Origin: Polaromonas sp.
Lineage (GTDB): Bacteria > Pseudomonadota > Gammaproteobacteria > Burkholderiales > Burkholderiaceae_C
Length of the DNA stretch: 50,317 bases
Assembly: GCA_013823635.1 (NCBI GenBank)
Contig: PNML01000011.1
Coordinates: 1 to 50,317 of the forward strand
Reading direction: 5' to 3'
Shown here: positions 40,713 to 49,190 of the stretch, piece after piece
Layout: each line of letters begins with the position of its first letter
Numbering within the stretch: the stretch's first letter is position 1
Notes under the pieces: model-generated
What the model was told of the DNA's origin: nothing
Database searches by the model: none
What the model saw: the letters and a program-made list of their open reading frames with translations, nothing else
Made by a program: the position numbers and the translations under genes

Positions 40713-42095
40713 ATGAACACACCTGTCAACAAGTCCCACGCCGAATCCGTGCCATCCGACACACCGCGCCAGCCGTGGGGGCAGGTCCTGCGCACTTACC
40801 TGGAGCCCGCCAGCCTGCGCATGTTTGCGCTGGGCTTTTCCGCCGGCCTGCCGCTGCTGCTGGTGTTGGGCACGCTGAGCTTTCGGTTGCGCGAGGCCGG
40901 CATTGACCGCGCCACCATCGGTTACCTGAGCTGGGTGGGCCTGGCCTACGCCTTCAAGTGGTGCTGGGCCCCGCTGGTGGACAGGCTGCCCATCCCGTTG
41001 CTCACCCGTGCCATGGGGCGGCGGCGCAGCTGGCTGCTGCTGTCGCAGCTGGCCATTGCGGGAGGGCTGGTGGGCATGGCGCTGGCCGACCCCCGCCAGA
41101 CGCTGGGGCCGGTGGTGTGGTGTGCCCTGCTGGTGGCCTTTGCCTCGGCCACACAAGACATTGCGCTGGATGCGTTTCGCATCGAGTCGGCCGACACCCG
41201 CCACCAGGGCGTGCTGGCCGCCACCTACCAGACGGGCTATCGCCTGGCCATGATTTGGGCCGGTGCCGGGGTGCTGTGGCTGTCGGCCCGCGCCGAGGTG
41301 CCGGTGGCCGTGGTGGGCGTGGCCACGGGTGCGCCGGGCGCGCTGTACCAGAACGCGGCCTGGCAAACGGCCTACCTGGTCATGGCCGCGTCCATGGCGC
41401 TGGGTGTGTTGACGGTGTGGTTTTCTCGCGAGCCCGCGCGCATCGAGCTGCCCCCCGCACGCAGCCTGGCCGAGTGGCTGCGCACCGCACTGGTGGATCC
41501 GTTTGCCGACTTTGTGCGCCGCCACCGCTGGCAGGCGGTGCTGATTTTGGCGCTCATTGGCACCTACCGCATCAGCGACGTGGTCATGGGCATCATGGCC
41601 AACCCGTTCTACGTGGACATGGGCTACACCAAGGACGAGGTGGCCGCCGTGACCAAGGTGTACGGCGTCATCATGACCCTGGTGGGGGCGTTTCTGGGGG
41701 GCGCGCTCACCGTGCGGTTTGGCGTGCAGCGCATCCTGATGCTGGGCGCGGCGCTCTCGGCCTCCACCAACCTGCTGTTTGCCTGGCTGGCCGGGCATGG
41801 GCACGACGTGACGGCCCTCATTGCCGTCATTTCCACCGACAACCTCAGCGGGGGCATTGCCTCGGCCGCGTTCATTGCCTATTTGTCGGGGCTGACCAAT
41901 GTGCAGTACTCGGCCACGCAGTACGCCCTGTTCAGCTCCATGATGCTGCTGGCCCCCAAGTGGCTGGCGGGGTTCTCGGGCGTGGTGGTGGATGCCGTGG
42001 GCTACCCCAGCTTTTTTGTGGGCACGGCCCTGCTGGGGGTGCCCGTGCTGCTGCTGGTTTGGGTTTCGATGAAAAAAATGCCATCCAGCGCTTGA
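40713..42095 (+). CDS. ampG: AmpG-type muropeptide permease
   Basis: This inner-membrane transporter of the major facilitator family imports anhydromuropeptides for cell-wall recycling and AmpC signalling. The 460-residue protein has about 12-14 membrane helices. Signatures include ALGFSAGLPLLLVLGTLSFR, SWVGLAYAFKWCWAPLVDR and VAFASATQDIALDAFRIES. ATG 40713 has AAAGG five bases upstream; ATG 40692 would add seven residues. The last residues, KKMPSSA, and the stop codon are encoded by an AT-rich repeat that begins in the gene, so the C-terminus is repeat-derived. A terminator-like hairpin lies about 90 bases downstream. Confidence 0.9.
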   Translation: MNTPVNKSHAESVPSDTPRQPWGQVLRTYLEPASLRMFALGFSAGLPLLLVLGTLSFRLREAGIDRATIGYLSWVGLAYAFKWCWAPLVDRLPIPLLTRAMGRRRSWLLLSQLAIAGGLVGMALADPRQTLGPVVWCALLVAFASATQDIALDAFRIESADTRHQGVLAATYQTGYRLAMIWAGAGVLWLSARAEVPVAVVGVATGAPGALYQNAAWQTAYLVMAASMALGVLTVWFSREPARIELPPARSLAEWLRTALVDPFADFVRRHRWQAVLILALIGTYRISDVVMGIMANPFYVDMGYTKDEVAAVTKVYGVIMTLVGAFLGGALTVRFGVQRILMLGAALSASTNLLFAWLAGHGHDVTALIAVISTDNLSGGIASAAFIAYLSGLTNVQYSATQYALFSSMMLLAPKWLAGFSGVVVDAVGYPSFFVGTALLGVPVLLLVWVSMKKMPSSA

Positions 42096-42120
42096 TGCTA
42101 TTGAATATTTAGCTATGAAT
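42072..42120 (+). repeat. AT-rich repeat, copy 2, across the ampG stop codon
   Basis: AAAAATGCCATCCAGCGCTT leads to GCTAT at the same 43-base spacing as copy 1. The TGA stop of ampG (42093-42095) is the TGA in the repeat sequence AGCGCTTGATG. Insertion here has presumably replaced the original C-terminus. Confidence 0.65.
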
Positions 42121-42182
42121 GTCTGCTTCACCCAACTTTACGGTGGCGACACACCCGCGTGCGCTGGCTGGCCGACACTGGG

Positions 42183-42211
42183 GCATGTCCGCTGACATGC
42201 TTTCCCTTTTT
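42183..42211 (+). terminator. Weak terminator downstream of ampG
   Basis: GCATGTC (42183-42189) pairs with GACATGC (42194-42200) around CGCT and is followed by the pyrimidine-rich TTTCCCTTTTT. The stem is short, so termination may be partial. Confidence 0.5.
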
Positions 42212-42264
42212 CATTTCCGTTCTGCACACCTGTGCCGCGCCCCCACGGGCGTGGCGACCCAACC

Positions 42265-42993
42265 ATGACCCTGCCCCTGCTGATGATTGAAGACGACGTG
42301 CGGCTGGCCCGCATGGTGGTGGAGTACCTGGGCCAATCGGGTTACGACGTGGCCCATGCGCCCGACGCCACACAGGGCCTGGCCATGCTGCAAGGCGGTG
42401 GTGGCGGTTTGCCCGCACTCGTCATCCTGGACCTGATGCTGCCCGACCTGGACGGCCTGGAGGTGTGCCGCCGTGTCCGTGCGCTGCCGGGCGACGCGGG
42501 GCGAGTGCCCCTGCTCATGCTCACGGCCAAGGGCGACCCCATGGACCGCATCATCGGCCTGGAAATGGGGGCGGACGACTACCTCCCCAAACCGTTCGAG
42601 CCCCGGGAGCTGCTGGCCCGCATACGTGCCGTGTTGCGCCGCCACGGCAACGGTCCGGCCACCGCCACCCCTGCGGCGGGCCAGCCGCCGCTGCGCTTTG
42701 GTTCGCTGGAGATTGACCGCGACGCCCGCACCGTCAGCGTGGGTGGGCAGGCCTGTGAACTCACCTCCTACCAGTTTGACCTGCTGGTGGCCATGGCCGA
42801 GCGCGCCGGGCGTGTGCTCAGCCGCGACCAGATCATGGAAGCGGTGCGTGGGCGCGAGCTGGAGGCGTTTGACCGCTCCATCGACGTGCACGTCGGCCGC
42901 ATCCGCAACGCCATCGAGGCCGACAGCAAAAACCCCCGCCGCATCCTCACCGTGCGCGGCGTGGGCTATGTGTTTGCCAAGCAGCAGGACTGA
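42265..42993 (+). CDS. OmpR-family response regulator
   Basis: This 242-residue two-component regulator has a receiver domain with acidic pocket Asp10-Asp11, phospho-acceptor Asp56 (LVILDLMLPDLDG), the LMLTAKG threonine segment and the DDYLPKPFEP lysine. A winged-helix DNA-binding domain (residues about 140-240) ends RRILTVRGVGYVFAK. ATG 42265 is chosen; a start 11 codons upstream is unconserved. The sensor kinase gene follows after 4 bases, so both are one operon. It resembles RstA/OmpR-type regulators; the signal is unknown. Confidence 0.93.
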   Translation: MTLPLLMIEDDVRLARMVVEYLGQSGYDVAHAPDATQGLAMLQGGGGGLPALVILDLMLPDLDGLEVCRRVRALPGDAGRVPLLMLTAKGDPMDRIIGLEMGADDYLPKPFEPRELLARIRAVLRRHGNGPATATPAAGQPPLRFGSLEIDRDARTVSVGGQACELTSYQFDLLVAMAERAGRVLSRDQIMEAVRGRELEAFDRSIDVHVGRIRNAIEADSKNPRRILTVRGVGYVFAKQQD

Positions 42994-42997
42994 GGCC

Positions 42998-44236
42998 ATG
43001 CGCCAGTGGCTCACCCAGCGCCTGTACCTGCGCATCTGGCTGGCGGTGGTGCTGGCCATCACCCTGCTGGCGCTGGTGGCGGGTTGGCTCTGGCGCATGG
43101 ACATGGAGCGCGAGCGCGCCGAGCGGCCCGGCCGCGAAATTGTGGTGCGCAACGCCCAGGGTGAGGTGTTGGGGCAGGCCCCGGCCCGGCCGCTGCGCAT
43201 GGGCGGTCACGGGCCCGTGGAGTTCCAGGTCACCATGAACGACGGTCAGACCCTGTACGTGCAGCTGCCCCGCCCCAACCGCCCACCTGGCCAGCGACCC
43301 GCTGAATGGCGGCCACCCACACTGGGGTTTGCCAGCCTGCTGGCGCTGGTGGCGCTGGCGGTGGCCCTGGGCACCTACCCGGTGGTGCGCTGGCTCACCA
43401 AACGCCTGGAAGCCCTGCAGCAAGGGGTGGAGCGCTGGGGGCAGGGCGACCTGTCCATTCGTTTGCCCGTGCAGGGGCAGGACGAGGTGGCCTTTCTGGC
43501 CCAGCGTTTCAACGTGGCGGCCGAGCGGGTGCAGGCCTTGCTGCAGTCGCACAAGGCGCTGCTGGCCAATGCCTCACACGAACTGCGCTCGCCGCTGGCC
43601 CGCATCCGCATGGGGCTGGAGCTGCTCGACACGGCGGCGCCCACCCACCGGGCGGCACAGCGCGCTGAAATCGCGCGAAACATCGCCGAGCTGGACCAGC
43701 TGATCGACGAAATTTTGCTGGCCAGCCGCATGGACGCGGCCGATGCGCCCGTGTTGCACCTGGAATCCATTGACCTGACCGGGTTGGCCGCCGAGGAGTG
43801 CGCCCGCACCGGGGCACAACTGCAGGTGCTGGCCCAACCCCAGTTGCGTGGCGATGCCCGGCTGGTTCGCCGCCTGCTGCGCAACCTGCTGGAAAACGCC
43901 CGTCGCCATGGTGTGCGCGGGGTTGCACCCCATTCCCCCGCGAACGACGCGCCCATGGTGGAGCTGACGCTGGACCAGGTTCAGCCAAACGGTGTGGCCC
44001 AGGCGCAGATCACGGTGGACGACCGGGGGCCTGGGGTGCCCGAGGCGATGCGTGAACGGGTGTTCGAGCCCTTTTTCCGCCTGGCGGGGGCCAGCGAGCG
44101 CGAAGGCGGCGTGGGTTTGGGCCTGGCCCTGGTCAGGACCATTGCCCGCCAACACGGCGGTGAGGTGCGCTGCGAAGCCCGCCCCGGCGGCGGGGCCCGG
44201 TTTGTGGTGACGCTGCCACTGGGGGCGGAAACCTGA
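42998..44236 (+). CDS. Two-component sensor histidine kinase
   Basis: This 412-residue inner-membrane kinase partners the preceding regulator. Membrane helices lie at about 11-32 and 109-128, flanking a short periplasmic sensor region of about 75 residues. A HAMP domain and the HisKA domain follow, with His194 in NASHELRSPLARIRMGLELL. The ATPase domain shows LLRNLLENARRHG (N box), VDDRGPGVPEAMRERVFEPF (G1/F) and GVGLGLALVRTIARQHGG (G2). The true start is ATG 42998; the open frame upstream is an overlap with the regulator gene. It resembles RstB-type kinases. The sensed signal is not evident. Confidence 0.93.
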   Translation: MRQWLTQRLYLRIWLAVVLAITLLALVAGWLWRMDMERERAERPGREIVVRNAQGEVLGQAPARPLRMGGHGPVEFQVTMNDGQTLYVQLPRPNRPPGQRPAEWRPPTLGFASLLALVALAVALGTYPVVRWLTKRLEALQQGVERWGQGDLSIRLPVQGQDEVAFLAQRFNVAAERVQALLQSHKALLANASHELRSPLARIRMGLELLDTAAPTHRAAQRAEIARNIAELDQLIDEILLASRMDAADAPVLHLESIDLTGLAAEECARTGAQLQVLAQPQLRGDARLVRRLLRNLLENARRHGVRGVAPHSPANDAPMVELTLDQVQPNGVAQAQITVDDRGPGVPEAMRERVFEPFFRLAGASEREGGVGLGLALVRTIARQHGGEVRCEARPGGGARFVVTLPLGAET

Positions 44237-44528
44237 TGCAGATCAACGAAAAGTGTGGTCGCTTCCCCCAAATGGGGGATGTTCAAGCCAAATGTGGCAG
44301 CGCACAATTCATCCCGTTGCTGTCACAACACTCCAAGCTTGAAAAGAACAAGCGGTTGAATCAGACCACTGATCGCCGACAACGGTCCCAACGATGTCCC
44401 CTCAAAAGGACTTTTGAAGCCACCTTCGGGTGGCTTTTTTTTCGCCGCTTGCTGGAACGGGGAGACCCCAGAACGCCAGGGGAATGGTGGCGCCGTGGCA
44501 AGATGGATTTTTTGCCCGGATGTCCCCC
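44237..44528 (+). ncRNA. Non-coding region with possible small RNA ending in a terminator
   Basis: This 292-base gap has no credible gene. It contains CCCCC-AAAT-GGGGG-like symmetry near 44263-44277, ATCAG-ACCA-CTGAT, TCAAAA-GGAC-TTTTGA just before the terminator, and a strong terminator at 44419-44442, about 185 bases after the kinase stop. This could be a long 3' leader of the kinase message or a separate small RNA. No clear promoter was found, so an independent transcript is speculative. Confidence 0.3.
44419..44442 (+). terminator. Strong intrinsic terminator
   Basis: GCCACC (44419-44424) pairs with GGTGGC (44429-44434) around the stable TTCG tetraloop, followed by eight T. It ends either the two-component operon or a small RNA in the gap after it. 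Confidence 0.92.
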
Positions 44529-44996
44529 ATGTTCTACAACCTGCTCAAGCTCGCCCATGTCCTGTCCATTCTGGTCTGGGTGGGCGGCATGGTGTTTGCC
44601 CATTTTTTCCTTCGCCCCGCCGTGGCCAGCCTGGAGCCACCGGAGCGCCTGCGCCTGATGCACGGCGTGCTCGGGCGCTTTTTCAAGGTGGTGCTGGCGC
44701 TGTCGTCGGTGGCGGTGATCACGGGTGTCTGGATGATCGGTCGCGTGGCCAAAGACACGGTGCAAAGCGGCGGCGCCTTTCACATGCCCCTGTCCTGGAC
44801 CCTGATGGCCACCTTGGGCCTGTTGATGTGGGCCATTTTTGGCCACATCCGGTTTGCGCTGTTCAAGCGTTTTTCCGGTGCCGTGGCGCTGGCCGAGTGG
44901 CCCCAGGCAGCCGCCTCACTGGCCAGCATTCGGCTGTGGGTCAGTGTCAACCTGGCGCTGGGGCTGCTCACCGTGGCGGTGGCGCTGCTCGGCTGA
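44529..44996 (+). CDS. CopD-like four-helix membrane protein
   Basis: This 155-residue inner-membrane protein starts MFYNLLKLAHVLSILVWVGG and has four predicted helices (about 4-24, 48-68, 78-100, 128-150). Histidines in the first two helices (LAHVLSILVWVGGMVFAHFF) resemble the CopD/DUF2269 family and could bind haem or copper. ATG 44520 or 44529 is possible; neither has a strong ribosome site. The last 81 bases of the gene overlap the 3' end of the O-antigen ligase gene on the opposite strand. Its function is not known; CopD-type proteins are linked to copper uptake in some bacteria. Confidence 0.78.
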   Translation: MFYNLLKLAHVLSILVWVGGMVFAHFFLRPAVASLEPPERLRLMHGVLGRFFKVVLALSSVAVITGVWMIGRVAKDTVQSGGAFHMPLSWTLMATLGLLMWAIFGHIRFALFKRFSGAVALAEWPQAAASLASIRLWVSVNLALGLLTVAVALLG

Positions 44997-46265
44997 TGCT
45001 TGGGCAATGGGGGCCAGCCACAGCAGGTTCATGAACAGGTACATCATGGTGCCCGCGTTGTGGGCAAACATGACCTGCGTCAGGCCAAAGCCCACGTAAC
45101 CCACCACCATGACCAGTCCGCACAGGGCGCTGGTGCGGGCTGCGCTTTGCCAGGGGGTTGGGGGCTGCATGACCGACTGGCGCCAAGTGCGCCAATACAG
45201 GTGGCCGGGCAACGCAAAAAACAGCACCAGCACCAGCACACCCACCGTGCCACGCTTGGCCCACATGTCCAGCCATTCGTTGTGGGCGTGTTCGAACTCG
45301 TGCAGGACGCGCGGGATGTCGCCCCGTTCGGCCTGCGCGTTTTTTTCGATTTGGTAGCCCTGTTCCCCCCAGCCGGTCCACGGCTTGGCCAAGCCCATTC
45401 GCCAGGCAAATTTCCAGTGGGCCAGGCGTTGACCGATGGAGTTGTCGCTGGCGCCCGTGGTCTGGTGCAGCTGAATTTCCTGCCAGGCCTCGTTGGCGCG
45501 GGTCTGCACCAGGTGCCATTGCGAGCCCAGCAGCACCAGCACCGCCGCAACAGAGAGCAGCAGCCGCACCCGGTAGCGGCCATGGTGTGGAACGGAGGGC
45601 TGGGCGTGGTACGCGGTCAGTGGTCGGCGGTGTTCCAGGGCGAACACCAGGGCCACCAGCACCGGTGCCACCCACCACCCCCCCCGTGACTCCGACGCAA
45701 TGCAGGCGTAACCCCCCGCCAGCGCCGCCAGCATGCCCACCCAATGGCGCCAGCCTTTTTCGTGGCGGGCCCACAGCCAGCTCCAGACCCCCAGCAGCAG
45801 CGCCAGGTTGCCAAAGTGAATGGCATTGGTGTAGCCCCAGGCGCGGGTCCAGTGCAGCACCTGCAGTTGCCAGAATGCGGTGCCGGCCGCGGCGAGGGCG
45901 CCCACCCAAAGGCCCCAGCGCAGGGTGCGCACGCTGGCGCCGGAGGCGGCCAGCGCGGCGGGGATGGCCAACAGGGCCAGCGCGAATTTGAGCGGCCGGT
46001 CCAGTGTGTTGGCCTTGAACGGGTGGGTTTGCCACGCGTCCAGGCTCAGCAGCAAGCCCATCAGGGCCACGGCCACCACCCAGGTGCGCAGGGCCGGGTG
46101 TTGCCAGGCGCTGGGCCAGGCGCGGGCGCAGGCCAGCCCCAACACACACAGCAACAGGCTTCCCCAGGAGTAGCCCGAGGGGATGGACAACGCCAGCGCC
46201 GGCAGCACCAAAGCCGCCACGGCAAACACCTGATGACGCCAGTGCGCCGCTGGCCGGGAAGTCAT
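44916..46265 (-). CDS. O-antigen ligase family membrane protein
   Basis: This 449-residue inner-membrane protein of the WaaL/Wzy superfamily has about 11-12 hydrophobic segments. The large periplasmic loop with the signature HEFEHAHNEWLDMWAKRGTV contains the conserved histidine and is preceded by AWRMGLAKPWTGWGEQGYQI. Such enzymes join O-antigen to lipid A-core or polymerise O units. The start is ATG 46265, overlapping the preceding glycosyltransferase stop by four bases (ATGA); a longer frame is Pro/Arg-rich and rejected. The hydrophilic tail, rich in Gln and Arg, is encoded opposite the CopD-like gene (81-base overlap). Confidence 0.85.
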   Translation of the reverse strand: MTSRPAAHWRHQVFAVAALVLPALALSIPSGYSWGSLLLCVLGLACARAWPSAWQHPALRTWVVAVALMGLLLSLDAWQTHPFKANTLDRPLKFALALLAIPAALAASGASVRTLRWGLWVGALAAAGTAFWQLQVLHWTRAWGYTNAIHFGNLALLLGVWSWLWARHEKGWRHWVGMLAALAGGYACIASESRGGWWVAPVLVALVFALEHRRPLTAYHAQPSVPHHGRYRVRLLLSVAAVLVLLGSQWHLVQTRANEAWQEIQLHQTTGASDNSIGQRLAHWKFAWRMGLAKPWTGWGEQGYQIEKNAQAERGDIPRVLHEFEHAHNEWLDMWAKRGTVGVLVLVLFFALPGHLYWRTWRQSVMQPPTPWQSAARTSALCGLVMVVGYVGFGLTQVMFAHNAGTMMYLFMNLLWLAPIAQASAEQRHRHGEQPQRQVDTDPQPNAGQ

Positions 46266-47035
46266 CGGGACGCGGGGTGTTGGAGGTCGTCCTGGTCCAC
46301 CGCCAGGGCGGTGTAGCGGAAAAAGCTTTCCAGGGCGATGAAAAGGCAATGCAGAAATCCGGCCCGTCCACACAGGAATCCGCGGTGGAAAAAATACAGC
46401 CTCACAAAACTGGCCACACCGCTGGCCAGGCCGCGCCGGACGCCGCCGGTTTTGCCCAGCCCGTGGCGTTTGACCGCTCCCAGCTGGGCGTATTGCGCCA
46501 ACTTGACCAGGCTCTGGTGCACCGAACGGCGCGAGTAATGCCACAGGCGGTGGCGCAAGGTGGCGCGTGGTGTCCCCGGGTTGCGCAGCCGGGGCCCTTC
46601 GTGCACCACGCCGTCAAACCCCAGCAGTTGGCGCATGGGGAACAGGCGCGGCAGGCCGGGGCCGCTGCGCATGTGGGTCAGGGGCTGTCCAAACGCCAGC
46701 TGCAGCCAGGTGATGTCGTACACCGTGTCCTCGTCACGCTGGACGGCGGCGGCGATTTCGGCGGCCAGCTCGGGGGGGATGACCTCGTCCGCGTCCAGAA
46801 ACAACACCCAGTCGCTGCGGGTGTGGGACATCAGGCGGTTGCGTTGCTCGGCAAACCCCTGCCAGTCGGCATGGGTGTGGACCTCGGCGCCCAGCTGCCG
46901 AGCCAGGGCCACGGTGTCATCGGTGCTGCCGGAGTCCACCACCAGCAACTGGTCGGCAAAAGCCGCACTGCGCAGGCAGGCCTCGATCTGACTGGCCTCG
47001 TTGAGGGTCATCACGGCGATGGTCAAGGTGGGCAT
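46262..47035 (-). CDS. Family 2 glycosyltransferase, WaaE/KdtX-like
   Basis: This 257-residue GT2 enzyme shows the start MPTLTIAVMTLNEASQIEAC, VVDSGSTDDTVALARQLGAE, the DxD motif in SDWVLFLDADEVIPPEL, and RATLRHRLWHYSRRSVHQSL. This pattern is typical of WaaE/KdtX lipopolysaccharide core glucosyltransferases. It probably acts at the cytoplasmic face of the inner membrane on the inner core; the exact sugar is inferred. It ends in an ATGA overlap with the O-antigen ligase gene, consistent with one surface-polysaccharide operon. Confidence 0.87.
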   Translation of the reverse strand: MPTLTIAVMTLNEASQIEACLRSAAFADQLLVVDSGSTDDTVALARQLGAEVHTHADWQGFAEQRNRLMSHTRSDWVLFLDADEVIPPELAAEIAAAVQRDEDTVYDITWLQLAFGQPLTHMRSGPGLPRLFPMRQLLGFDGVVHEGPRLRNPGTPRATLRHRLWHYSRRSVHQSLVKLAQYAQLGAVKRHGLGKTGGVRRGLASGVASFVRLYFFHRGFLCGRAGFLHCLFIALESFFRYTALAVDQDDLQHPASR

Positions 47036-47062
47036 GCAGGGGTTGCGGTGGGGGTGAATGGG

Positions 47063-47923
47063 TCAGGCGTGGGCATGCCACATGCCGACCCAGCGGCCTG
47101 CACTGCGTGCAATCAGCCTGGGTTGAAGGGTCAGCAGGCGCAGCAGCAGCTCCAACCCACCGCGCCACAGGGCCGTCTGGCGGGTGCGCCGCGCCACACC
47201 GGGCGGGTGGTGCTTGCGCATGAACAGGATTTTGGAGCGGCTGTGGTGGTAACCCCGCCCCCACTCGGCGCGCACCACCGATCCGCCTTTCACCGATCCC
47301 CGGTTGGCGTGGTGGGCCACGGCGGCGGGGTCAATCAGCACCTCCTGTCCGGCGGCCATGATGCGGGCGCACAGGTCTTCGTCTTCGTAATAGAGGAAAA
47401 AATCGCTGTCAAAGCGCCACTGCCGTTCGTTGCAGCGCAGCAGCCACGCGGCGGCGCAGGCGTAGCCCACACTGGTGAGGCCCTCGGCGCCCGGACCTCG
47501 GGCGTGCCATTTCCAGCGGGGCCAGCCGTAGTTCAGCTGAGCCCGGCCGCCGTTGTCCAGCAACTGGGGTGCCACGATGCTGGCCTGGGGCTGGGCATCG
47601 GCGGTGGCCACCAGCTGGGCGGCGGCTTCCGGGGTGATGAGGCAGTCCGGGTTCACCAGCAGCGCATAAGGGGTGTTCACCCGGTCCAGCGCCTGGTTGT
47701 TCGCGGTGCCAAACCCCACGTTCACCTGCAGGCTCAACCACTTGGCATGGGGCAGGTGCTTCTTGACCTGCTGGGCCGTGTTGTCCTGGCTGGCGTTGTC
47801 CACCACGGTGATGCAGGGAAACGCCGCCAGGCTGCGGGCCAGGGCGGCTATGCAATGGCCGCTGTGGTGGGTGACCACCACCACGGTGACACGCGACAGC
47901 GTGTCACGCAGCGTGTCGCTCAA
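47063..47923 (-). CDS. Family 2 glycosyltransferase (rhamnosyltransferase-like)
   Basis: This 286-residue GT2 protein begins with VTVVVVTHHSGHCIAALARS, then VVDNASQDNTAQQV, LQVNVGFGTANNQALDRV, LVNPDCLI as the DxD equivalent, and FFLYYEDEDLCARIMAAGQE. This is the pattern of WcaA/RfbF-like rhamnosyl- or other transferases for O-antigen or core. The start is TTG at 47923, overlapping the zinc-finger gene stop by three bases; a GTG further in is possible. It lies 27 bases upstream of the WaaE-like gene on the same strand. Confidence 0.85.
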   Translation of the reverse strand: MSDTLRDTLSRVTVVVVTHHSGHCIAALARSLAAFPCITVVDNASQDNTAQQVKKHLPHAKWLSLQVNVGFGTANNQALDRVNTPYALLVNPDCLITPEAAAQLVATADAQPQASIVAPQLLDNGGRAQLNYGWPRWKWHARGPGAEGLTSVGYACAAAWLLRCNERQWRFDSDFFLYYEDEDLCARIMAAGQEVLIDPAAVAHHANRGSVKGGSVVRAEWGRGYHHSRSKILFMRKHHPPGVARRTRQTALWRGGLELLLRLLTLQPRLIARSAGRWVGMWHAHA

Positions 47924-48141
47924 TGGGCGTGCCCCACGGTCTCACCCGCTTTGAGTCGGTACACCGTGCCGCAATAGGGGCACTTGGCTTCGCCGTGGCG
48001 GGCCACATCCAGGTAAACCTTGGGGTGGGTGTTCCACAGCTTCATGTCGGCCTGTGGGCTGGGGCAATGGACCCCGCCCTGGGGGTTGAGGTCGGCTGCG
48101 GCCAGTTCAATGACGGGGGAGGGTTGGCGGGCGGTGGTCAT
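47920..48141 (-). CDS. Small zinc-finger protein (CHCC type)
   Basis: This 73-residue protein has the ligand series CPSPQADMKLWNTHPKVYLD then CPYCGTVYRLKAG, a Cys-His-Cys-Cys zinc site like the NDUFS6/zf-CHCC domain. This small family is often next to ilvE and LPS genes in Burkholderiales, as I recall. It is soluble and of unknown function; it may bind zinc in an assembly role. Its stop overlaps the next gene's start, and it lies 46 bases downstream of ilvE. Confidence 0.85.
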   Translation of the reverse strand: MTTARQPSPVIELAAADLNPQGGVHCPSPQADMKLWNTHPKVYLDVARHGEAKCPYCGTVYRLKAGETVGHAH

Positions 48142-48187
48142 GTGGGGGTTCCGGGGCGCAAAACAAAAAATGAGGGGCCAGGGCCGC

Positions 48188-49138
48188 TCAGACGGCGGTC
48201 AGCCAATGGGCGTACTTGGGGTTGCGGCCATTGACGATGTCGAAGAACGCGGTCTGCACCTTCTCGGTGATGGGGCCACGGCTGCCCACGTAGCCGGGTT
48301 TGCCCAGCTCGATGCGGTCCAGCTCGCGGATGGGCGTCACTTCGGCGGCGGTGCCCGTGAAGAAGGCTTCGTCGGCGATGTACACCTCGTCGCGGGTGAT
48401 GCGCTTTTGCACCACTTCCAGGCCCAGGTCTTTGGCGATGTGGAACACCGTGTTGCGGGTGATGCCGTTGAGCGCACCGGCCGACAGGTCGGGCGTGTAG
48501 ATGACGCCGTTTTTGACCACAAAAATGTTCTCGCCCGCGCCTTCGGACACAAAGCCGGAGGCGTCCAGCAGCAGGGCCTCGTCGTAGCCGTCGTCGGTGG
48601 CTTCGCGGTTGGCCAGGATGGAGTTGGTGTAGTTGCTCACCGCCTTGGCCTGCGTCATGGTGATGTTGACGTGGTGGCGGGTGTAGCTGCTGGTCTTGAC
48701 GCGGATGCCGCGCTTCATGCCCTCTTCGCCCAGGTAGGCGCCCCAGGCCCAGGCCGCCACCATCAGGTGGATGGTGTTGCCCTTGGTGCTGACGCCCAGC
48801 TTCTGTGAGCCCACCCAGGTCAGGGGGCGCAGGTAGCCGCTGTCCAGCTTGTTCTCGCGCACCACGGCGCACTGGGCGGCGTTGACCTCTTCCTGCGTGA
48901 ACGGAATGGTCATGCGCAAAATTTTGGCGCTGTTGAACAGCCGCTCGGTGTGCTCTTGCAGGCGGAAGATGGCCGTGCCCTGCTCGGTCTGGTAGGCCCG
49001 CACGCCCTCGAAGGCGCCGCAGCCGTAGTGCAGGGTGTGGGTCAGCACGTGGATTTTGGCGTCGCGCCAATCCACCATCTGGCCATCCATCCAGATTTTG
49101 CCGTCGCGGTCGGCCATGGAGGGGGGGAGTGCGCTCAT
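48188..49138 (-). CDS. ilvE: Branched-chain amino acid aminotransferase
   Basis: This PLP enzyme catalyses the last step of Ile, Val and Leu synthesis, using glutamate. The 316-residue product has normal length. The PLP lysine is Lys165 in TQAKAVSNYTNSILANREA, with LHYGCGAFEGVRAY near the N-terminus and DASGFVSEGAGENIFVVKNG and FFTGTAAEVTPIRELDRI further on. The start is ATG 49138. It is the first of the minus-strand run leading to the surface-polysaccharide genes. Regulation was not visible. Confidence 0.97.
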   Translation of the reverse strand: MSALPPSMADRDGKIWMDGQMVDWRDAKIHVLTHTLHYGCGAFEGVRAYQTEQGTAIFRLQEHTERLFNSAKILRMTIPFTQEEVNAAQCAVVRENKLDSGYLRPLTWVGSQKLGVSTKGNTIHLMVAAWAWGAYLGEEGMKRGIRVKTSSYTRHHVNITMTQAKAVSNYTNSILANREATDDGYDEALLLDASGFVSEGAGENIFVVKNGVIYTPDLSAGALNGITRNTVFHIAKDLGLEVVQKRITRDEVYIADEAFFTGTAAEVTPIRELDRIELGKPGYVGSRGPITEKVQTAFFDIVNGRNPKYAHWLTAV

Positions 49139-49190
49139 GGAGGTGTGTCCTTGAAATGGGTTGCGGAGGCGGTTTGCCCAACCGCAGATT

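Noticed and set aside
42473-42997. A longer start for the histidine kinase within the response regulator gene
   Set aside because: The extra 175 codons overlap the regulator in another frame and are Arg/Pro/Ser-rich without domain content; ATG 42998 starts directly before the first membrane helix.
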